DNA of 64,000 nt. Source: Lumbricus rubellus (Eukaryota > Annelida > Clitellata > Crassiclitellata > Lumbricidae). Positions 62,847 to 64,000 of this stretch are shown piece after piece. The DNA lies in the NCBI GenBank assembly GCA_945859605.1, contig OX243824.1, positions 33,287,766 through 33,351,765 of the forward strand. The letters are read 5' to 3'. Every line of letters starts with the position of its first letter. Position 1 is the first letter of the stretch. A model generated the notes under the pieces. That model had not been told where the DNA came from. It was given only the letters and a program-made list of their open reading frames with translations, and did no database searches. Made by a program: the position numbers and the translations under genes.

Positions 62847-63030
62847 TTTGTGGGTCGCAATGGTGTAGAGATATGTTCGGTGCCTTAGAACCGGAAGATT
62901 GCGGGCTCGAATCCACCTCAAGCCGTCGCGTAGGGACACTGGGCAAGTCTTTCACTCCGATTCAGTGTCCGCGCTGTCGTCAAAAGCGCCTCTGAGTAGA
63001 TTCAGAAGGGGGCGATAACAAACAACAAGA
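62847..63030 (+). mobile_element. tRNA-derived SINE copy, plus strand
   Basis: A tRNA-like head with GGGCTCGAATCCACC (B box), then CTCAAGCCG, TGTCCGCGCTGT and AAGCGCCTC, ending GGGGGCGATAACAAACAACAA. It is related to the copy at 57975-58195. Confidence 0.75.
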
Positions 63031-63326
63031 TAACAAGTACTCATACATACTTAGCAAAACGAATTTCGGTTGGATTCCCAAATTGATTTTCATACAACCT
63101 ATACGGTGATTTATATACACTAGGCTGTGTTTTCAACAACACTAGTAACGTTAATGATGTCATGCTTTTTATTCAACTAATTTTTAGTAATTTGGTCACT
63201 TTCTGCTAAACTGTTTTCTGGAAATCTGGTTTTCTGTATTTTAAACATTTTGTGGATTCGAGTTGATCCAGACATAAGTTAACAACTTAACATACATGTA
63301 GGATCAGAGTTCAGAGAGCAAAATAC
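63031..63326. other. Unassigned AT-rich sequence
   Basis: No gene or repeat recognised. Confidence 0.4.
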
Positions 63327-64000
63327 CGGGTGGCGCATAAAAAACGTCCCCAAACTTTGTTAATCTGGCAAAGATCTAATTTCAGAGATATCAAACATTA
63401 ATTTACACCAAAATGTCAAGCAATCATTTCTGTGCACACATGTCAAATTTCAAGAGAGTATGTTTATTATATCATACTCTGCGTCAAGGTTATAACGTCG
63501 TACCTGTTAAAATATTTTGCACAAAACTACGTCATTTATTTTGCCGCGAACGAAAGTCTTCAATTGCGCCAGTAAGACTTTATCATGAGACTAGTCGTTT
63601 CTCTAAACAAATTTAATGGCATCTGCTGGAGTTTCGATGCACGGTAAAACACACATCATCGTCATTGATCCTCGGAAAACCAAAGTCAATGGAGAGTACT
63701 CAGTATTACATTGGCTTGTTACGCGATAAGCTCACTCCCGAACGTCGTATAGGCCTAGGCCTAGTACGTAGACTCAATCCTGATGACAATTAGGCCTACA
63801 TCTTTCAACAAGACAGTGCTCCGTCACATCGTTGCAGATTGGATCAGCAATTTCTTCAAGCAAACATTCCTGATTTTATCCACAGTGATGCCTAGCCTCC
63901 AAACTCTCCCAATCTAAATCCTATTGTCTACTTATGCACGGAGCGCCCCAAAGGAGCTTGTGTAATGTGTATGCTGGTCGCAGAAAATTGTTTCTAAAAT
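63327..64000 (+). mobile_element. Mariner-like transposon remnant, running off the window
   Basis: It starts near CCGGGTGGCGCATAAAAAACG, which resembles a mariner terminus. Translated with frame changes, 63610-63960 gives GVSMHGKTHII, then FQQDSAPSHR and a final SPNLNPI block, which are the transposase catalytic regions, broken by stops (for example a TAG where a Trp codon is expected near 63894). It continues beyond the window. Confidence 0.8.

Overview
The window is animal nuclear DNA, most likely from an invertebrate. I can rebuild two host genes from exons whose splice sites and phases agree throughout, and much of the DNA around them is transposons. The host genes are a DEG/ENaC (ASC) ion channel on the + strand (7 exons, 7222-46848, 531 residues) and a mitochondrial-clan cytochrome P450 on the - strand (10 exons, 61274-47628, about 564 residues). 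They converge, with stop codons 779 bp apart. The species cannot be named from the sequence.

Layout. 1-3451: one end of a Polinton/Maverick (adintovirus-like) copy on the + strand (DNA polymerase, adenain-like protease, fibre), broken before its terminal repeat. 3452-7221: intergenic. 7222-9543: channel exons 1-3, with a hAT-type MITE in intron 2. 9544-32525: channel intron 3, filled by a CR1/Jockey-like LINE whose reading frame is split by a complete 18,006-bp Polinton (11701-29706). That Polinton has 356-bp terminal inverted repeats, an ATTAAC target duplication and a piggyBac-like MITE inside it. 32526-35073: channel exons 4-6. 35074-46399: intron 6, with three LTRs and two identical internal regions of a defective Gypsy element. 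46400-46848: last channel exon. 47628-61274: the P450, with MITEs, a SINE and satellites in its introns. 61580-62770: a Tc1/mariner element. 62847-63030: a SINE. 63327-64000: a mariner remnant.

The complete Polinton carries a viral gene set: fibres, protease, protein-primed polymerase B, double-jelly-roll capsid candidate, penton, pVI-like and other virion proteins, packaging ATPase, a phospholipase A2-like protein and a retroviral-type integrase with a chromodomain. The terminal repeats appear identical, so insertion was recent, but the polymerase has one in-frame TAG. Its most unusual parts are: a protease gene split by an HNH endonuclease cassette that is followed by a chimeric complete protease; two fibres with related shafts but different heads (C1q-like and discoidin-like); an integrase with no start codon, in the -1 frame behind the phospholipase gene after an A8 run; a 73-nt tRNA-like unit with both pol III boxes in each terminal repeat; and short TATA-type leaders ending at nearly every ATG.
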